A DNA stretch of 64,000 nucleotides, taken from Pirellula staleyi DSM 6068 (GTDB lineage: Bacteria > Planctomycetota > Planctomycetia > Pirellulales > Pirellulaceae). Under the pieces are notes generated by a model, which was given only the letters and a program-made list of their open reading frames with translations, did no database searches and was not told the DNA's origin. Positions within the stretch are counted from its first letter, which is position 1; each line of letters begins with the position of its first letter. Made by a program: the position numbers and the translations under genes. Where the stretch lies: positions 1 to 64,000 of the forward strand of contig CAMCMB010000001.1 in the NCBI GenBank assembly GCA_945875845.1, in the 5' to 3' direction. Positions 55,369-64,000 of the stretch are shown in pieces.

Positions 55369-56856
55369 ATGTCAACAGAAATTAAACTTCCATCGCTTGG
55401 TGAAGGCATCGAATCAGGCGATGTCCTTGAAATACTGGTTAGCGTGGGCGATGTTATCAAGAAAGAACAATCTCTTTTGGAAATGGAAACGGACAAAGCG
55501 ACCGTATCCGTACCAAGTCCATCCGCCGGCAAGATCCTGAGTATCGCTGTCAAAGAAGGGCAGACTGTCCCAGTCGGAACGGTCATTTTGACGATCGAAG
55601 CGGTCGGGGCCGCGCCAACCCCACCCGCACCAACCGCCGCAGCACCGACAGCACCGACAGCACCGCCAGCACCGCCTGAAGCGGTTGTTGAAGTTCCGGC
55701 CGCAGTTGCACCAAAGGCAGCCGAAGCATCCCTGCCACCCATCGTCCCCGCAGCGGTGAATGCTCCTGCGAAAGCAGCGGCTCCTGTCATCGTTCCCCCC
55801 GCCCCTGCTTCTCCGCCAGTCGCCCCACCCGCTACGGCGATCGACCCAGGGACTCCTTTTGGAGATGACGTCATTCCCGCTGGACCAGCCATTCGTCGAT
55901 TTGCTCGCGAAGTTGGCGTCGAATTGAGCGAAATACAGGGTTCCGGTGACGGTGGCCGAATCACTCGCGACGATGTACTCGCAGTGGTCCGTCATGCGAA
56001 CCAAACGGCCAGAAGTGCCCCAGCTGCCACTGCTGCCACTGCTGCCACGGTTACCCCGACCAGCAATGTTGCAGTGGAAGCTCCCGCGACGACCAAGACC
56101 TCCGCGAGCCCCAAGTCGACACTCCCCGGTACCGTTGGGGCAGACGACTACGGTCCGATCCGAGTGGAGCGCATGTCCAAGATTCGCAAGACCATCGCCG
56201 CTCAAATGCACAAGTCGTGGTCGACCGTCCCGCGAGTCGTCAACTTCGACGATGCCGATGTTACAGAACTCGAAGCGTTTCGTCAGACCAGCAAGGACGA
56301 TTATGCATCGCGCGGCATTAAATTAACTACGATGCCGTTCCTGATCAAAGCAGTCGCCACAGCGTTGAAACATCATCCGTCGCTCAATGCCATGGTCGAT
56401 CCCGAAAACGAGCAGATCATCTACAAGGATTACGTCAACATCGGCATTGCCGTCGATAGCGACCGCGGATTGGTTGTGCCAACGCTTAAGAACTCAGACA
56501 AGATGTCGATCCCCGATATCGCTTACGCGTTGTCGGATTTGTCGTCCCGAGTCCGCAACAATAGCTTCGCAGTCAGCGATCTGCGAGGTGGTACCTTCAC
56601 GATCAGCAACCTCGGAGCAATCGGAGGCACCTATTCAACACCGATTGTCAACGTGCCGGAAGTCGCCATTCTGTTGGTGGGTCGATCACGAAAAATGCCG
56701 ATCGTCATGGACGACGACTCCATCAAAGCGAGATTGATGATGCCGTTGAGCTTGGCGTATGACCATCGATTGGTCGACGGTGCCTCGGCCGCCCGATTCC
56801 TAAACGACATCATCGCCTACCTGGAAGCCCCAAGCAGGCTGCTGTTGGCGATCTAG
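55369..56856 (+). CDS. aceF: Dihydrolipoamide acetyltransferase (E2 of pyruvate dehydrogenase)
   Basis: The 495-residue E2 has one N-terminal lipoyl domain (residues 1-80, lipoyl Lys in METDKATVSV), an Ala/Pro-rich linker, a subunit-binding domain (AIRRFAREVGVELSEIQGSG and GRITRDDV, about 172-205), a second linker, and the catalytic domain (from about 260) ending with the active-site motif DHRLVDGASAARFL. It passes acetyl from lipoyl to CoA. One lipoyl domain is fewer than the three of E. coli AceF. The stop codon is also the first base triplet of a palindromic repeat at 56854-56934. No E3 gene follows. Confidence 0.96.
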   Translation: MSTEIKLPSLGEGIESGDVLEILVSVGDVIKKEQSLLEMETDKATVSVPSPSAGKILSIAVKEGQTVPVGTVILTIEAVGAAPTPPAPTAAAPTAPTAPPAPPEAVVEVPAAVAPKAAEASLPPIVPAAVNAPAKAAAPVIVPPAPASPPVAPPATAIDPGTPFGDDVIPAGPAIRRFAREVGVELSEIQGSGDGGRITRDDVLAVVRHANQTARSAPAATAATAATVTPTSNVAVEAPATTKTSASPKSTLPGTVGADDYGPIRVERMSKIRKTIAAQMHKSWSTVPRVVNFDDADVTELEAFRQTSKDDYASRGIKLTTMPFLIKAVATALKHHPSLNAMVDPENEQIIYKDYVNIGIAVDSDRGLVVPTLKNSDKMSIPDIAYALSDLSSRVRNNSFAVSDLRGGTFTISNLGAIGGTYSTPIVNVPEVAILLVGRSRKMPIVMDDDSIKARLMMPLSLAYDHRLVDGASAARFLNDIIAYLEAPSRLLLAI

Positions 56857-56934
56857 CGGAGAGGCGCAAGCCGCCCGGTGAATTTCCAAGTGGTTTGCAA
56901 ACTCCTTACCGGACAGCTTGCGCTGTTCCGCTAA
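56854..56934. repeat. REP-like imperfect palindrome after aceF
   Basis: TAGCGGAGAGGCGCAAGCCG at the left faces GACAGCTTGCGCTGTTCCGCTA at 56911-56932 read in reverse, with an inner CCGGT / ACCGG pair. It overlaps the aceF stop and sits between convergent genes, so it could work as a terminator. The form is that of an imperfect dispersed repeat (GCGCAAGC core) rather than a simple terminator; no T-run follows. Confidence 0.65.
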
Positions 56935-56976
56935 CCGAGCGAGCGCCCATTGGGGTGCACTGCGCTGTGTCACCAA

Positions 56977-57918
56977 CTACCAACTGCTGGTCACAGGTGG
57001 AACGTAATAAACAACGATGGCCAAAGCGCTCGTGCATACCAGCGCTGCGACAATAGCTCGCACCCACGAGCTGCAAATTTTCCTGCTCGCTAGATCCACG
57101 ACACCGACCACCGAGGGCAAAAAAAGGATACATCCGATAAGCCAGTCGGGAGTCACGGGCTGTTCAACGAATCGACTCACGGCGAGGCAACAAACGGCCA
57201 TGATTCCTAATGGTACGACTACCGTTGAGAGTTGCCAGCCAAAATGCAGCGTGGAAGACGAACCTTGGATCCCGGCTATCAAGGACGCCCCCAATGCAAC
57301 TCCTATCCCGGTGAGCACCCACTCTCCGAGACTCGCGTAAGCCTGGAAAGCCAGATATCCAACGCAACCCAATTGAGCAAGGGTTATAAGCGGATTCCAC
57401 CTTGAACCGCCAGAACGAGCAATCGAATTCAGCGACAGAGTATTCCACAAGATAGCTGCTAGCCCTAGCGTCACCCAAGGGAGCAATTTGTCCGACTGGT
57501 CTTGCCAGACGCTTCCCTCGTTGAGGCACACATAGAGCAACCCGATCCCAATACTGACGGTTGCAGCGATCGCCATCCCAACATAATGAATGGGAGTAGA
57601 AAACCAGCATCGCAAAATGGCTATTCCGAGCATGCTCGCTGGGATCATCCAAACCATCCATTCCCACTGGTATTTCGCACGCCATTGCGACCACTCCATG
57701 GGCTTTGCGATTTGGCCTCGACTCCACAAGTCGGCCGCGATCATTGCCACTCCGCACAAAACCGCGCCGAAGAGAGTTGCAAATAGGACGCCTCGTGCAG
57801 GCTCGTCATCATACCCCTCTTCTCCTTGATCGGTGGTCGCCAGCAAGTAGCATCCGACGGACGACATCAAGAATGGCATCAGTAGCCGCTGCAACAATAT
57901 CTGGAGTTCGAAGCTCAT
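56977..57918 (-). CDS. Polytopic membrane protein, unknown function
   Basis: From ATG 57918 (MSFELQILLQRLLMPFLMS) this is 313 residues with roughly nine or ten hydrophobic segments, for example EWMVWMIPASMLGIAIL, YVGMAIAATVSIGIGLLYVC, LITLAQLGCVGYLAFQAYA and LSTVVVPLGIMAVCCLAVS. Loops are short and there is no recognisable motif. An upstream TTG at 57960 would overlap the SMP-30-like gene by 14 bp. It is the last gene of a three-gene minus-strand set with a TIM-barrel isomerase and an SMP-30-like protein; I cannot say whether it transports their substrate. Confidence 0.7.
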   Translation of the reverse strand: MSFELQILLQRLLMPFLMSSVGCYLLATTDQGEEGYDDEPARGVLFATLFGAVLCGVAMIAADLWSRGQIAKPMEWSQWRAKYQWEWMVWMIPASMLGIAILRCWFSTPIHYVGMAIAATVSIGIGLLYVCLNEGSVWQDQSDKLLPWVTLGLAAILWNTLSLNSIARSGGSRWNPLITLAQLGCVGYLAFQAYASLGEWVLTGIGVALGASLIAGIQGSSSTLHFGWQLSTVVVPLGIMAVCCLAVSRFVEQPVTPDWLIGCILFLPSVVGVVDLASRKICSSWVRAIVAALVCTSALAIVVYYVPPVTSSW

Positions 57919-57946
57919 CGATGGAATCGTTTCATGCGGGTCGGAA

Positions 57947-58915
57947 CTATTGGGGCTCAACGAAGGGTTGGGTTAGTCGACGCCAGGCGTTTACATCGAC
58001 TTCCATATCGGTTTCGCCTAGAAACAATCCGCCAGCCGTAGGCGAATCGCTTCGTCGCTCCGTCGGCATGTGCTCAACCGCCGTGGTGACGATGAGCCAG
58101 ACTCGACCTTTCCAAACGATGAGTTGTGGGCATGTTGCTTGCGGACTACCGAGGGTTTGCCAAACCTGTTGGGTCGAACCATCCGCGATCGAGTACTGAA
58201 CCGTACGCCCATACGCAGCTGGGTTTGGATTGTAGAGCGAAACAATAATGCTCTTGCCGTCCAAAGTGGCTGTCATTCCATCCGGCATACCTGCATCCTC
58301 GGAAAGGTCGACAACAACTCTTTCGGACTCAATCTCCCCAAGTTCCGTATTGATTCGATACGCAACCACCTTGCGAGTCGGAGTATCGATATCAAGCAAT
58401 TCAATGTGGCCAGGTTCGACATGGACAACGCATTTGCCGTTGCTACATATTTGGTCAGGCCGCAATCGAAAAAGTTTCGAGTCACGCCCTCGCCAAAAGT
58501 AGAGGCCTGCCTTTTGGGTGCGAAACTCCAGGTCTTTGGTGCCAAAGATCAAGTTGCCCTCCCAGGTAACACCATCGTTGACAATGGTTCCGGTGCAATC
58601 GCTATCGATCCCTTCGATGAACGGAGAGAAGCTCTTGGATGCCATCGAATAGATCCCGATGGATCGTTCGCAACCCACGACGAAATTCCCCTTGTCCGTT
58701 GCAAACGCAAATCCGGGGCGACCAGGCAATTCGTACGCGATATCGGTTTTCGTGTTCAAATCAAAAACATGGATCGAACCAACCTTGGCATTGGGGCCAT
58801 GCTGAATTGCGACCCAAGAAAACTTGTCGCCACCCATCGGGTAGGGTCCCTCCGGCAAAAACCGGAGGGCATCCGAGGGTGGCAAATAGAGCAGTTCAGT
58901 CGATCTCAATTCCAT
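57947..58915 (-). CDS. SMP-30/gluconolactonase-like beta-propeller protein
   Basis: The 322-residue product is a six-blade propeller of the SMP-30/gluconolactonase/LRE type. Visible parts are GPYPMGGDKFSWVAIQHG at the start, GTIVNDGVTWEGNLIFGTKD (the Asn-Asp metal site), VVDLSEDAGMPDGMTATLDG with PDGM (second metal Asp), and SLYNPNPAAYGRTVQYSI. Such enzymes hydrolyse sugar lactones with a divalent metal. There is no signal peptide, so it is cytoplasmic. Its ATG shares a base with the stop of the isomerase gene (TAATG), so the two are coupled and likely act in one carbohydrate pathway. Confidence 0.8.
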   Translation of the reverse strand: MELRSTELLYLPPSDALRFLPEGPYPMGGDKFSWVAIQHGPNAKVGSIHVFDLNTKTDIAYELPGRPGFAFATDKGNFVVGCERSIGIYSMASKSFSPFIEGIDSDCTGTIVNDGVTWEGNLIFGTKDLEFRTQKAGLYFWRGRDSKLFRLRPDQICSNGKCVVHVEPGHIELLDIDTPTRKVVAYRINTELGEIESERVVVDLSEDAGMPDGMTATLDGKSIIVSLYNPNPAAYGRTVQYSIADGSTQQVWQTLGSPQATCPQLIVWKGRVWLIVTTAVEHMPTERRSDSPTAGGLFLGETDMEVDVNAWRRLTQPFVEPQ

Positions 58916-59913
58916 TATGCTTTCTCGAAAGCGGAATCGAACGCGCGACCGCTAGGAGCGAAGTCGATGTTCTTGACGAAGCCGGCAGCTTCTTTTGCTC
59001 CGAACTCGCGATCCATCCCGCTGTCCTCCCATTCGACGCTAAGTGGGCCAGCGTAGCGAATGTCATTCAGGGCGCGAATGATCTCTTCGAAATTCACATT
59101 CCCACGTCCTGGACTTCGAAAATCCCAACCGCGACGCGGGTCACCGAAGTTCAAATGGCTGGCCAAGATCCCAGATCGGCCATTGAGTTTGGTGGCGGCA
59201 TCTTTGATGTGCACGTGGTAGATGCGATCAGGGAACGCTCGAATGAACTCAACAGGATCAACGCCTTGCCAAATCAAATGACTTGGGTCAAAGTTAAATC
59301 CGAATTCAGGCCGATTGTCCAACGCATCGAGAGCCATCCGAGCGGTATAGATATCGAATGCAATTTCGGTTGGGTGGACTTCCAAAGCGAATCGAACACC
59401 ACACTTGGCGAACTCATCTAGAATGGGATTCCATCGCTTGGCGAGCAACGCAAATCCGTCATCGATCATGGATTGAGGCACGGGCGGGAACGAATAGTTG
59501 AGGTGCCAAATACTGGAGCCAGTGAAACCGTTGACGACCCCCACTCCAAACTTCTTAGCCGCTCTCGCCGTCGCCTTCATTTCCTCGATCGCTCGCTCAT
59601 TGACCGCGCTCGGTTTACCGTCGCCCCAGATGTAACCTGGCAGAATCGACTTGTGTCGTTGATCGATGGTATCCAGCACTGCTTGGCCGACCAAGTGTGC
59701 GCTGATGGCGTGGCATTGCAGGCCCAGACCATCGAGGACGGCTCGTTTGTTATCGCAATACTTAGGGTCCGAGTTTGCTTTCTCAACTTCGAAATGGTCG
59801 CCCCAACAAGCCAACTCGATGCCATCGTAGCCAAAATCTTTGGTAAGCTGAGCCATCTTGGGAAAGGGCAAGTCGGCCCATTGGCCGGTAAACAACGTGA
59901 CGGGTCTGGCCAT
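58915..59913 (-). CDS. Sugar phosphate isomerase/epimerase (xylose isomerase-like TIM barrel)
   Basis: The 332-residue product has the AP endonuclease 2 / xylose isomerase-like barrel: [67 protein letters not shown] (Glu ligand), [17 protein letters not shown] (Asp-His), IYHVHIKDA and [11 protein letters not shown] (final Glu). This is the full set of metal ligands of the family, which isomerises or epimerises sugars or inositol derivatives. First gene of a coupled set with the lactonase-like gene. Confidence 0.88.
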   Translation of the reverse strand: MARPVTLFTGQWADLPFPKMAQLTKDFGYDGIELACWGDHFEVEKANSDPKYCDNKRAVLDGLGLQCHAISAHLVGQAVLDTIDQRHKSILPGYIWGDGKPSAVNERAIEEMKATARAAKKFGVGVVNGFTGSSIWHLNYSFPPVPQSMIDDGFALLAKRWNPILDEFAKCGVRFALEVHPTEIAFDIYTARMALDALDNRPEFGFNFDPSHLIWQGVDPVEFIRAFPDRIYHVHIKDAATKLNGRSGILASHLNFGDPRRGWDFRSPGRGNVNFEEIIRALNDIRYAGPLSVEWEDSGMDREFGAKEAAGFVKNIDFAPSGRAFDSAFEKA

Positions 59914-60007
59914 GCTGCAAATGTCTCCAAAAGTGAGGATGTTTCAAGGGATTTCGGTCCAACAGAATAACATGATCTGCGTTCTATTTACAGTCAGGCG
60001 CTAGAGA

Positions 60008-60454
60008 ATGCTCGACAACGTCTCGATTCTGGTTTCCAACGACCGCGATGAACTCAAGCATGTGCATCAGCTACGGTATGAAATCCTACGTAAACCACTA
60101 GGTTTACCAGCCTCAAGCGCCATTTTTGCAGGCGATGAGTTCGAATCTACGGTTCATATTTTGGCCAAGTCCAATGGACGACTGCTCGGTTGTGCCACGG
60201 TCCAGTCGAACGAACAAGAAAAGAGAATTCAGCTCCGCGGTATGGCGGTTGACTTGGACAAGCAAGGTCATGGTATCGGCAAGCGAATCCTGGACGAAGC
60301 AAAAGCAATTGCAAAACAACGAGGCCAATTGTTATGGTGCAACGCACGATTTTCGGCAATCGGTTTTTACGAACACCAAGGCATGGTACAGTGCGGCCCG
60401 TTTTTCGAAATTCCTGGGGTCGGGGAGCATGTTGCAATGCAGTATCTTGGATAG
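60008..60454 (+). CDS. GNAT family N-acetyltransferase
   Basis: The 148-residue product starts MLDNVSILVSNDRDELKH and has the GNAT core: RYEILRKPLGLPASS near the start, the strand LRGMAVDLDKQGHGIGKRIL with the acetyl-CoA loop (QGHGIG), and the final WCNARFSAIGFYEHQGM and GVGEHVAMQYLG. It transfers an acetyl group from acetyl-CoA to an amine; the substrate is unknown. It is divergent from the isomerase gene, with 94 bp between. The repeat element copy B lies about 35 bp past its stop. Confidence 0.86.
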   Translation: MLDNVSILVSNDRDELKHVHQLRYEILRKPLGLPASSAIFAGDEFESTVHILAKSNGRLLGCATVQSNEQEKRIQLRGMAVDLDKQGHGIGKRILDEAKAIAKQRGQLLWCNARFSAIGFYEHQGMVQCGPFFEIPGVGEHVAMQYLG

Positions 60455-60489
60455 CGCATCGCGATAGCATCGAGCGCAATCCCAATCAG

Positions 60490-60632
60490 CCGGAACGCGA
60501 TAGCGGGCTATTGATTTAATGAAGTCGTTATTGGGTAAGGGCGGTACGACGGACTTCCAAGTCCGTCGATGGAGAATTCGACGGACTTCCAAGTCCGTCG
60601 TACCATTCAATCAACAGCCCACGAGCGTCCGG
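60490..60632. repeat. MITE-like palindromic element, copy B
   Basis: The core 60524-60606 is nearly the same as 45966-46048 (5 differences in 83). The outer arms GGGCTATTGATT (60505-60516) and AATCAACAGCCC (60608-60619) pair with one wobble, and further out CCGGA(A)CGC pairs with GCGTCCGG. It lies between a GNAT gene and an acyl-CoA dehydrogenase gene, convergent 3' ends. Confidence 0.75.
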
Positions 60633-60674
60633 TTTATAGAAAACCTTACGTTTGGCCGGCGGGATCTGCAACAA

Positions 60675-61790
60675 CTATTTTAGTATCAGCCTGGCGATCT
60701 GTTCGCGCTGCCAAGTTGCGTCACCAAAAAGAAACTCGCACACCTTGATGCGTTTTAAGAACAGATGCATGTCGTGTTCCCATGTAAAGCCTATGCCGCC
60801 GTGGACCTGCACACCGCGGTGACCGACTTCGCGACCGACTTCGGAGCAATAGGCTTTGGCGATCGCGATCGCCTTGCACGCGTCCGGAGCGTTTGACGTC
60901 AGGGCCCAAGCCGCGTAGTAGGTCGCCGCACGAGCGCTCTCGGTCATCAGGTGGATGTCGGCACATTGATGCTGTACCGCTTGATACGAACCAATGGATC
61001 GATCAAACTGCTTTCGAGTTTGCGCGTACTCAATCGTCGTTTCGTGGATCCACTGCATCGCACCAAGCATTTCGGCACATGCAGCCAATGTCGCGACCCG
61101 TATCGATTGCTCAATAGCTGAATGAGCTTGTTCGCCCACGGCCAGGACATCGCTCTCTGCAATAGTCACTTCGTTGAACGCAACATCATAGAGTGACCGC
61201 GTTGCATCAAGGCTTCTTTTCTTTTCGCAGCTCACGCCCGTTGCCTTCCTTGGCACGAAGACAATCGCGAGCTTAGAGCTTTGTCGTACAACGCACAACA
61301 GCGTGTGAGCGGAATCCGCATCCAACACCAATGTCTTGCGTCCGGTTAGTTTCCAACCTGGTTCGGATGGTGTTAGCTGCATTGCGATATTCTTGAGGTC
61401 CCAATCACCATCTTGATCCATCAAAGCAACCGTCGCTTTGTGTTCACCTGCAGTGATCGATGGAAGCAGTTCTGTCGATTTCGGGGAGTCGATTTGAGCC
61501 AAAAGAGTGGCGGCCCAGGTTGTTGCCAAATAGGGACCAGGCATACACGCGCGGCCCATCTCTTCGGCGACTACGGTGAGTTCGACAAGTCCCAGGCCTA
61601 GTCCACCAATGCTATTATCCAGGTGCAAACCGACCCAACCTTGATCGGCAATTGTCGACCAAAGCGAATCCTCATTCGTCGCACCGATTGCCATCCATTC
61701 GCGTACACGCGACAGAGGAAAATGACGGGAGAGTGTTGCGCGAGCGGTCTCTCGTAAAAGTTTTTGCGGTTTTGAAAGATCGAATTCCAT
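60675..61790 (-). CDS. Acyl-CoA dehydrogenase (second of two)
   Basis: The 371-residue flavoenzyme has the acyl-CoA dehydrogenase layout: helical N-domain (MEFDLSKPQKLLRETARATL; DQGWVGLHLDNSIGGLGLGL), a beta middle domain (about 120-230), and a C-terminal helical domain with SIRVATLAACAEMLGAMQWI, QTRKQFDRSIGSYQAVQHQ and the conserved end RGVQVHGGIGFTWEHDMHLF. It takes electrons from acyl-CoA into FAD. It starts 21 bp after the upstream acyl-CoA dehydrogenase; such tandem pairs can form hetero-complexes acting on bulky CoA esters (family knowledge from steroid degraders). Substrate not known. Confidence 0.88.
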   Translation of the reverse strand: MEFDLSKPQKLLRETARATLSRHFPLSRVREWMAIGATNEDSLWSTIADQGWVGLHLDNSIGGLGLGLVELTVVAEEMGRACMPGPYLATTWAATLLAQIDSPKSTELLPSITAGEHKATVALMDQDGDWDLKNIAMQLTPSEPGWKLTGRKTLVLDADSAHTLLCVVRQSSKLAIVFVPRKATGVSCEKKRSLDATRSLYDVAFNEVTIAESDVLAVGEQAHSAIEQSIRVATLAACAEMLGAMQWIHETTIEYAQTRKQFDRSIGSYQAVQHQCADIHLMTESARAATYYAAWALTSNAPDACKAIAIAKAYCSEVGREVGHRGVQVHGGIGFTWEHDMHLFLKRIKVCEFLFGDATWQREQIARLILK

Positions 61791-61811
61791 TTGGATGATG
61801 CTTTCTTGTCT

Positions 61812-62990
61812 TCAATAGCTTCGGGGCAGGCCGAGCACCCGTTGGGCGATGATGTTTCGTTGGATTTCACTTGTCCCAGCCTCAATCGTGTTGCCACGAG
61901 AGCGGAGATAGTTATAGCCCCAGCGGCCATCGTCAAAGTCCCACGACTGCCCAGGCAACCCGAGCACTTCCAAGGCGAGTTGTGCGTTTCGCTGATTCAT
62001 TTCGCTCCAGTACAGCTTGAGAATGGACCCTTCCGGACTAGGTGCATTCGAATGACTCATCCCAGACAACGTTCTCAGCGAATTCAAACGAAAGACTTCC
62101 AGATCGAGATATGACTGGGCCAATTTCTGTCGAACGATCGGGTCTTCGGTGATCGGGCGTCCTGCTCGTCGCATCGTCTTAGCTCGTTCGAGCAACGAAT
62201 CCAAATGACGCTTGTACCTCAAGTAAAGACCCGTTCCAAGATTGGCTCGCTCCTTGTCAAGCGCGGTCATAGCAACTCCCCATCCCTGATTGACTTGGCC
62301 CAGCAAATTCGATTCGGGAACACAAACGTCGGTAAAAAAAAGCTCATTGGACTCCTCATCACCGGTCATCATGCGCAGCGGGCGGACAACCACACCGGGG
62401 CTCTTCATGTCCACCAGCAAACATGTCAAGCCTTTGTGTTTTGGGGCAGCAGAATCGGTGCGCACGACAAGTAGACACCAATTGGCCACGTGCCCAAAGC
62501 TTGTCCAAATCTTCTGTCCATTGACAACGTAATGGTCGCCGTCGAGAACAGCCTTGGTACCCAGTGCAGCCAAGTCGCTACCGGCATCGGGCTCGGAAAA
62601 ACCTTGGCACCAGATATGCTCACCCATCAGCAGCGGCTTTAGAAATCGCTGCTTCTGTGCTTCCGTTCCGACGGCGATGATGGTCGGCCCCACCAAGCCT
62701 TCGCCGATGACACCCAGCCTGTCTGGCGCTTGAGCAAGTGCCAATTCCTCTTGGAAAATCGACTGTTCGATGATTGAGACGCCGCGCCCACCATGTTCCT
62801 TTGGCCATGAAATTCCTGCCCAGCCGCCATCGAAAAGCGTCCGCTGCCAGTCCCGCAAATACGCAAAATACTCGCGTTTCGCCTCAGAGTCTCTCAGTGG
62901 GCGAGTCCATGGCGGCGGCACATTGGCTTGCAGCCAGCCACGAACTGTATTTCGAAACTGCAATTCTTGAGCGGATAAAGTCAGATCCAT
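61812..62990 (-). CDS. Acyl-CoA dehydrogenase (first of two)
   Basis: The 392-residue product from ATG 62990 (MDLTLSAQELQFRNTVRGWL, GAGAAG before it) is an acyl-CoA dehydrogenase: GWAGISWPKEHGGRGVSII, QRFLKPLLMGEHIWCQGFSE, PDAGSDLAALGTKA (substrate/flavin region), YVVNGQKIWTSFGHVANWC, and the C-terminal RSRGNTIEAGTSEIQRNIIA with a likely catalytic residue region. It is 21 bp upstream of the second dehydrogenase and almost certainly co-transcribed. Upstream frame from 63053 adds 21 residues without features. Confidence 0.9.
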   Translation of the reverse strand: MDLTLSAQELQFRNTVRGWLQANVPPPWTRPLRDSEAKREYFAYLRDWQRTLFDGGWAGISWPKEHGGRGVSIIEQSIFQEELALAQAPDRLGVIGEGLVGPTIIAVGTEAQKQRFLKPLLMGEHIWCQGFSEPDAGSDLAALGTKAVLDGDHYVVNGQKIWTSFGHVANWCLLVVRTDSAAPKHKGLTCLLVDMKSPGVVVRPLRMMTGDEESNELFFTDVCVPESNLLGQVNQGWGVAMTALDKERANLGTGLYLRYKRHLDSLLERAKTMRRAGRPITEDPIVRQKLAQSYLDLEVFRLNSLRTLSGMSHSNAPSPEGSILKLYWSEMNQRNAQLALEVLGLPGQSWDFDDGRWGYNYLRSRGNTIEAGTSEIQRNIIAQRVLGLPRSY

Positions 62991-63099
62991 TAAGCTTCTC
63001 GCTGTCCAACCTACCGGACGTTGCCTAGAAGGATATCGACCGCCCAAGACCATGTCAATCTACTGGTTCGAAGGCTGTTCATCAGGACGCGTCGCAGTT

Positions 63100-64000
63100 T
63101 TATGAGTTGCACAGGGCTTTAGAAATGGCAAAGTAGATAGGTATGCCAGCCAGGAGGTTGAAGGGAAACGTGATTGCTAGGGCTGCGGTTAGATAGTAGG
63201 TCGGATTGGCTTCCGGCAACGTCATTCGGACCGCAGGTGGAGCGGCGATGTACGATGCGCTGCCTGCCATCGTTGCAAGTACTGTGCAGCCGCCGACCGA
63301 TAGACCGGTCAACGAACCCAGCCAAGCACCCAACGCCCCATGCAGGATCGGCATCCCGATTCCGAAACCCAGGAGAAAGAGCCCGGCTTTTTTCAGATCA
63401 ACCAGTCGCGAACCGGCTGCCAGTCCCATCTCAAGCAGGAATAACGTCAAAAGACCTTTGAACATCCCTTCAAACACAGGTTGCACGGGTTTCCACCCGG
63501 TTTCGCCAACCGCTGTTCCTATAACCAGCCCACCAACCAGCAAAATCATCGACCGACCTGTCAAGAGTTCGTGAATCAATTCTCGATGGGACCGCAGCTG
63601 CCTCGCTTCGGAATTCTCGCCCTTTGCGTCCTGACTGCGCGCCTTCTGAATTAGCCCGAGCGCCAACGCCACTTGGATACCAGGGATCTCGAGCACGGTC
63701 AACAGAGTTGGCATGAATCCCTCCGCCGGATGACCAACCGCAGTCGTAAACTGGAGGGCAGCAAGGAACGTGACCGCCGAGACAGAGCCGTAATGCGCAG
63801 CGATTCCAGCGGCATCTGCAATCCCGAAACGCCCGAGTTTTCTAAGCACCAAGTAGGATGTAACCGGAGTCACGCAGCCCAGCAGCAACGTCGCCAGCGC
63901 AGGCCCAATTATTTGGTGCATTGAACTGTGAGAAAGCGCAACTCCACCTTTTAACCCAAGCGCAAAGAGCAGATAGGTCGAAAGGGAGGCGACCATGTCC
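63100..64000 (-). CDS. SbtA-type sodium-dependent bicarbonate permease, partial at window edge
   Basis: The visible 299 or more residues are the C-terminal bulk of an SbtA-family (DUF897) permease. Near the edge is the first repeat unit (STYLLFALGLKGGVALSHS), then LLGCVTPVTSYLVLRKLGR, AHYGSVSAVTFLAALQF, a hydrophilic loop (about 125-145 of the visible part), and the second half with LEMGLAAGSRLVDLKKAGLFLLGFGI and LATMAGSASYIAAPPAVRMTLPEANPTYYLT, the substrate-binding repeat. The frame is still open at base 64000 (Asp before the Met at 63996), so the first helices are outside. It imports bicarbonate with sodium, an inner-membrane role. No PII-like SbtB gene is visible downstream. Confidence 0.88.
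   Translation of the reverse strand, partial: DMVASLSTYLLFALGLKGGVALSHSSMHQIIGPALATLLLGCVTPVTSYLVLRKLGRFGIADAAGIAAHYGSVSAVTFLAALQFTTAVGHPAEGFMPTLLTVLEIPGIQVALALGLIQKARSQDAKGENSEARQLRSHRELIHELLTGRSMILLVGGLVIGTAVGETGWKPVQPVFEGMFKGLLTLFLLEMGLAAGSRLVDLKKAGLFLLGFGIGMPILHGALGAWLGSLTGLSVGGCTVLATMAGSASYIAAPPAVRMTLPEANPTYYLTAALAITFPFNLLAGIPIYFAISKALCNS

Noticed and set aside
55353-55964. 203-codon Ala/Gly-rich frame opposite aceF
   Set aside because: It is the antisense of the Ala/Pro-rich linker of E2.

Overview
The window comes from a planctomycete, most likely a Pirellulaceae-type (Rhodopirellula-like) genome. Marks of this group are a paired DUF1501 protein and planctomycete cytochrome/DUF1549/DUF1553 protein, a DUF1559 pseudopilin-like protein, two PEP-CTERM (VPEP) proteins, a signal peptidase I with a very large insertion, and a 4.6-thousand-residue secreted protein with an LEPR-like N-terminal motif and a dockerin-like C-terminus. 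Flagellar export genes and an LptB-type ATPase indicate a flagellated cell with a Gram-negative style envelope. I see no rRNA, tRNA, CRISPR array, integrase or intact IS transposase.

Layout. 1-9.2 kb is an accessory, defence-type region. On the minus strand a small winged-HTH regulator leads an AAA+ ATPase and a subtilisin-like protease (an IetAS-type antiphage pair). A type I restriction locus follows, in which hsdR is broken twice (an in-frame stop and a 1-nt frameshift) and hsdS is half length. On the plus strand lies a small acidic protein with an overlapping, C-terminally odd HNH endonuclease. 9.4-12.7 kb is an operon-like plus-strand set: Gfo/Idh/MocA oxidoreductase, HEAT-like protein, tsaD. 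13-16.2 kb is the flagellar export set fliP-fliQ-fliR-flhB (minus strand), where FlhB has a changed autocleavage motif. 16.3-19.4 kb holds two paralogous PEP-CTERM proteins around an LplT-like MFS carrier. 19.5-33.5 kb is the giant beta-helix repeat protein.

34-45.8 kb holds secreted and envelope proteins: a secreted HExxH protein, DUF1501 and DUF1553 proteins, a YVTN-propeller/phosphoesterase, a DUF1559 protein with a small lipoprotein, and a secreted endonuclease/exonuclease/phosphatase. 46-57 kb is housekeeping metabolism and envelope: MoaD/ThiS-like protein, a membrane-anchored unknown, L-serine dehydratase, lptB and lepB (co-directional), then aceE and aceF of the pyruvate dehydrogenase complex. 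57-64 kb holds a TIM-barrel isomerase / SMP-30-like / membrane protein operon, a GNAT acetyltransferase, two acyl-CoA dehydrogenases in tandem, and an SbtA-type bicarbonate permease cut by the window edge.

Intergenic regions carry several families of palindromic repeats (REP/MITE-like), including one roughly 140-bp element present twice about 14.5 kb apart. All functions are inferred from reading the sequences and motifs by eye; no database search was run.
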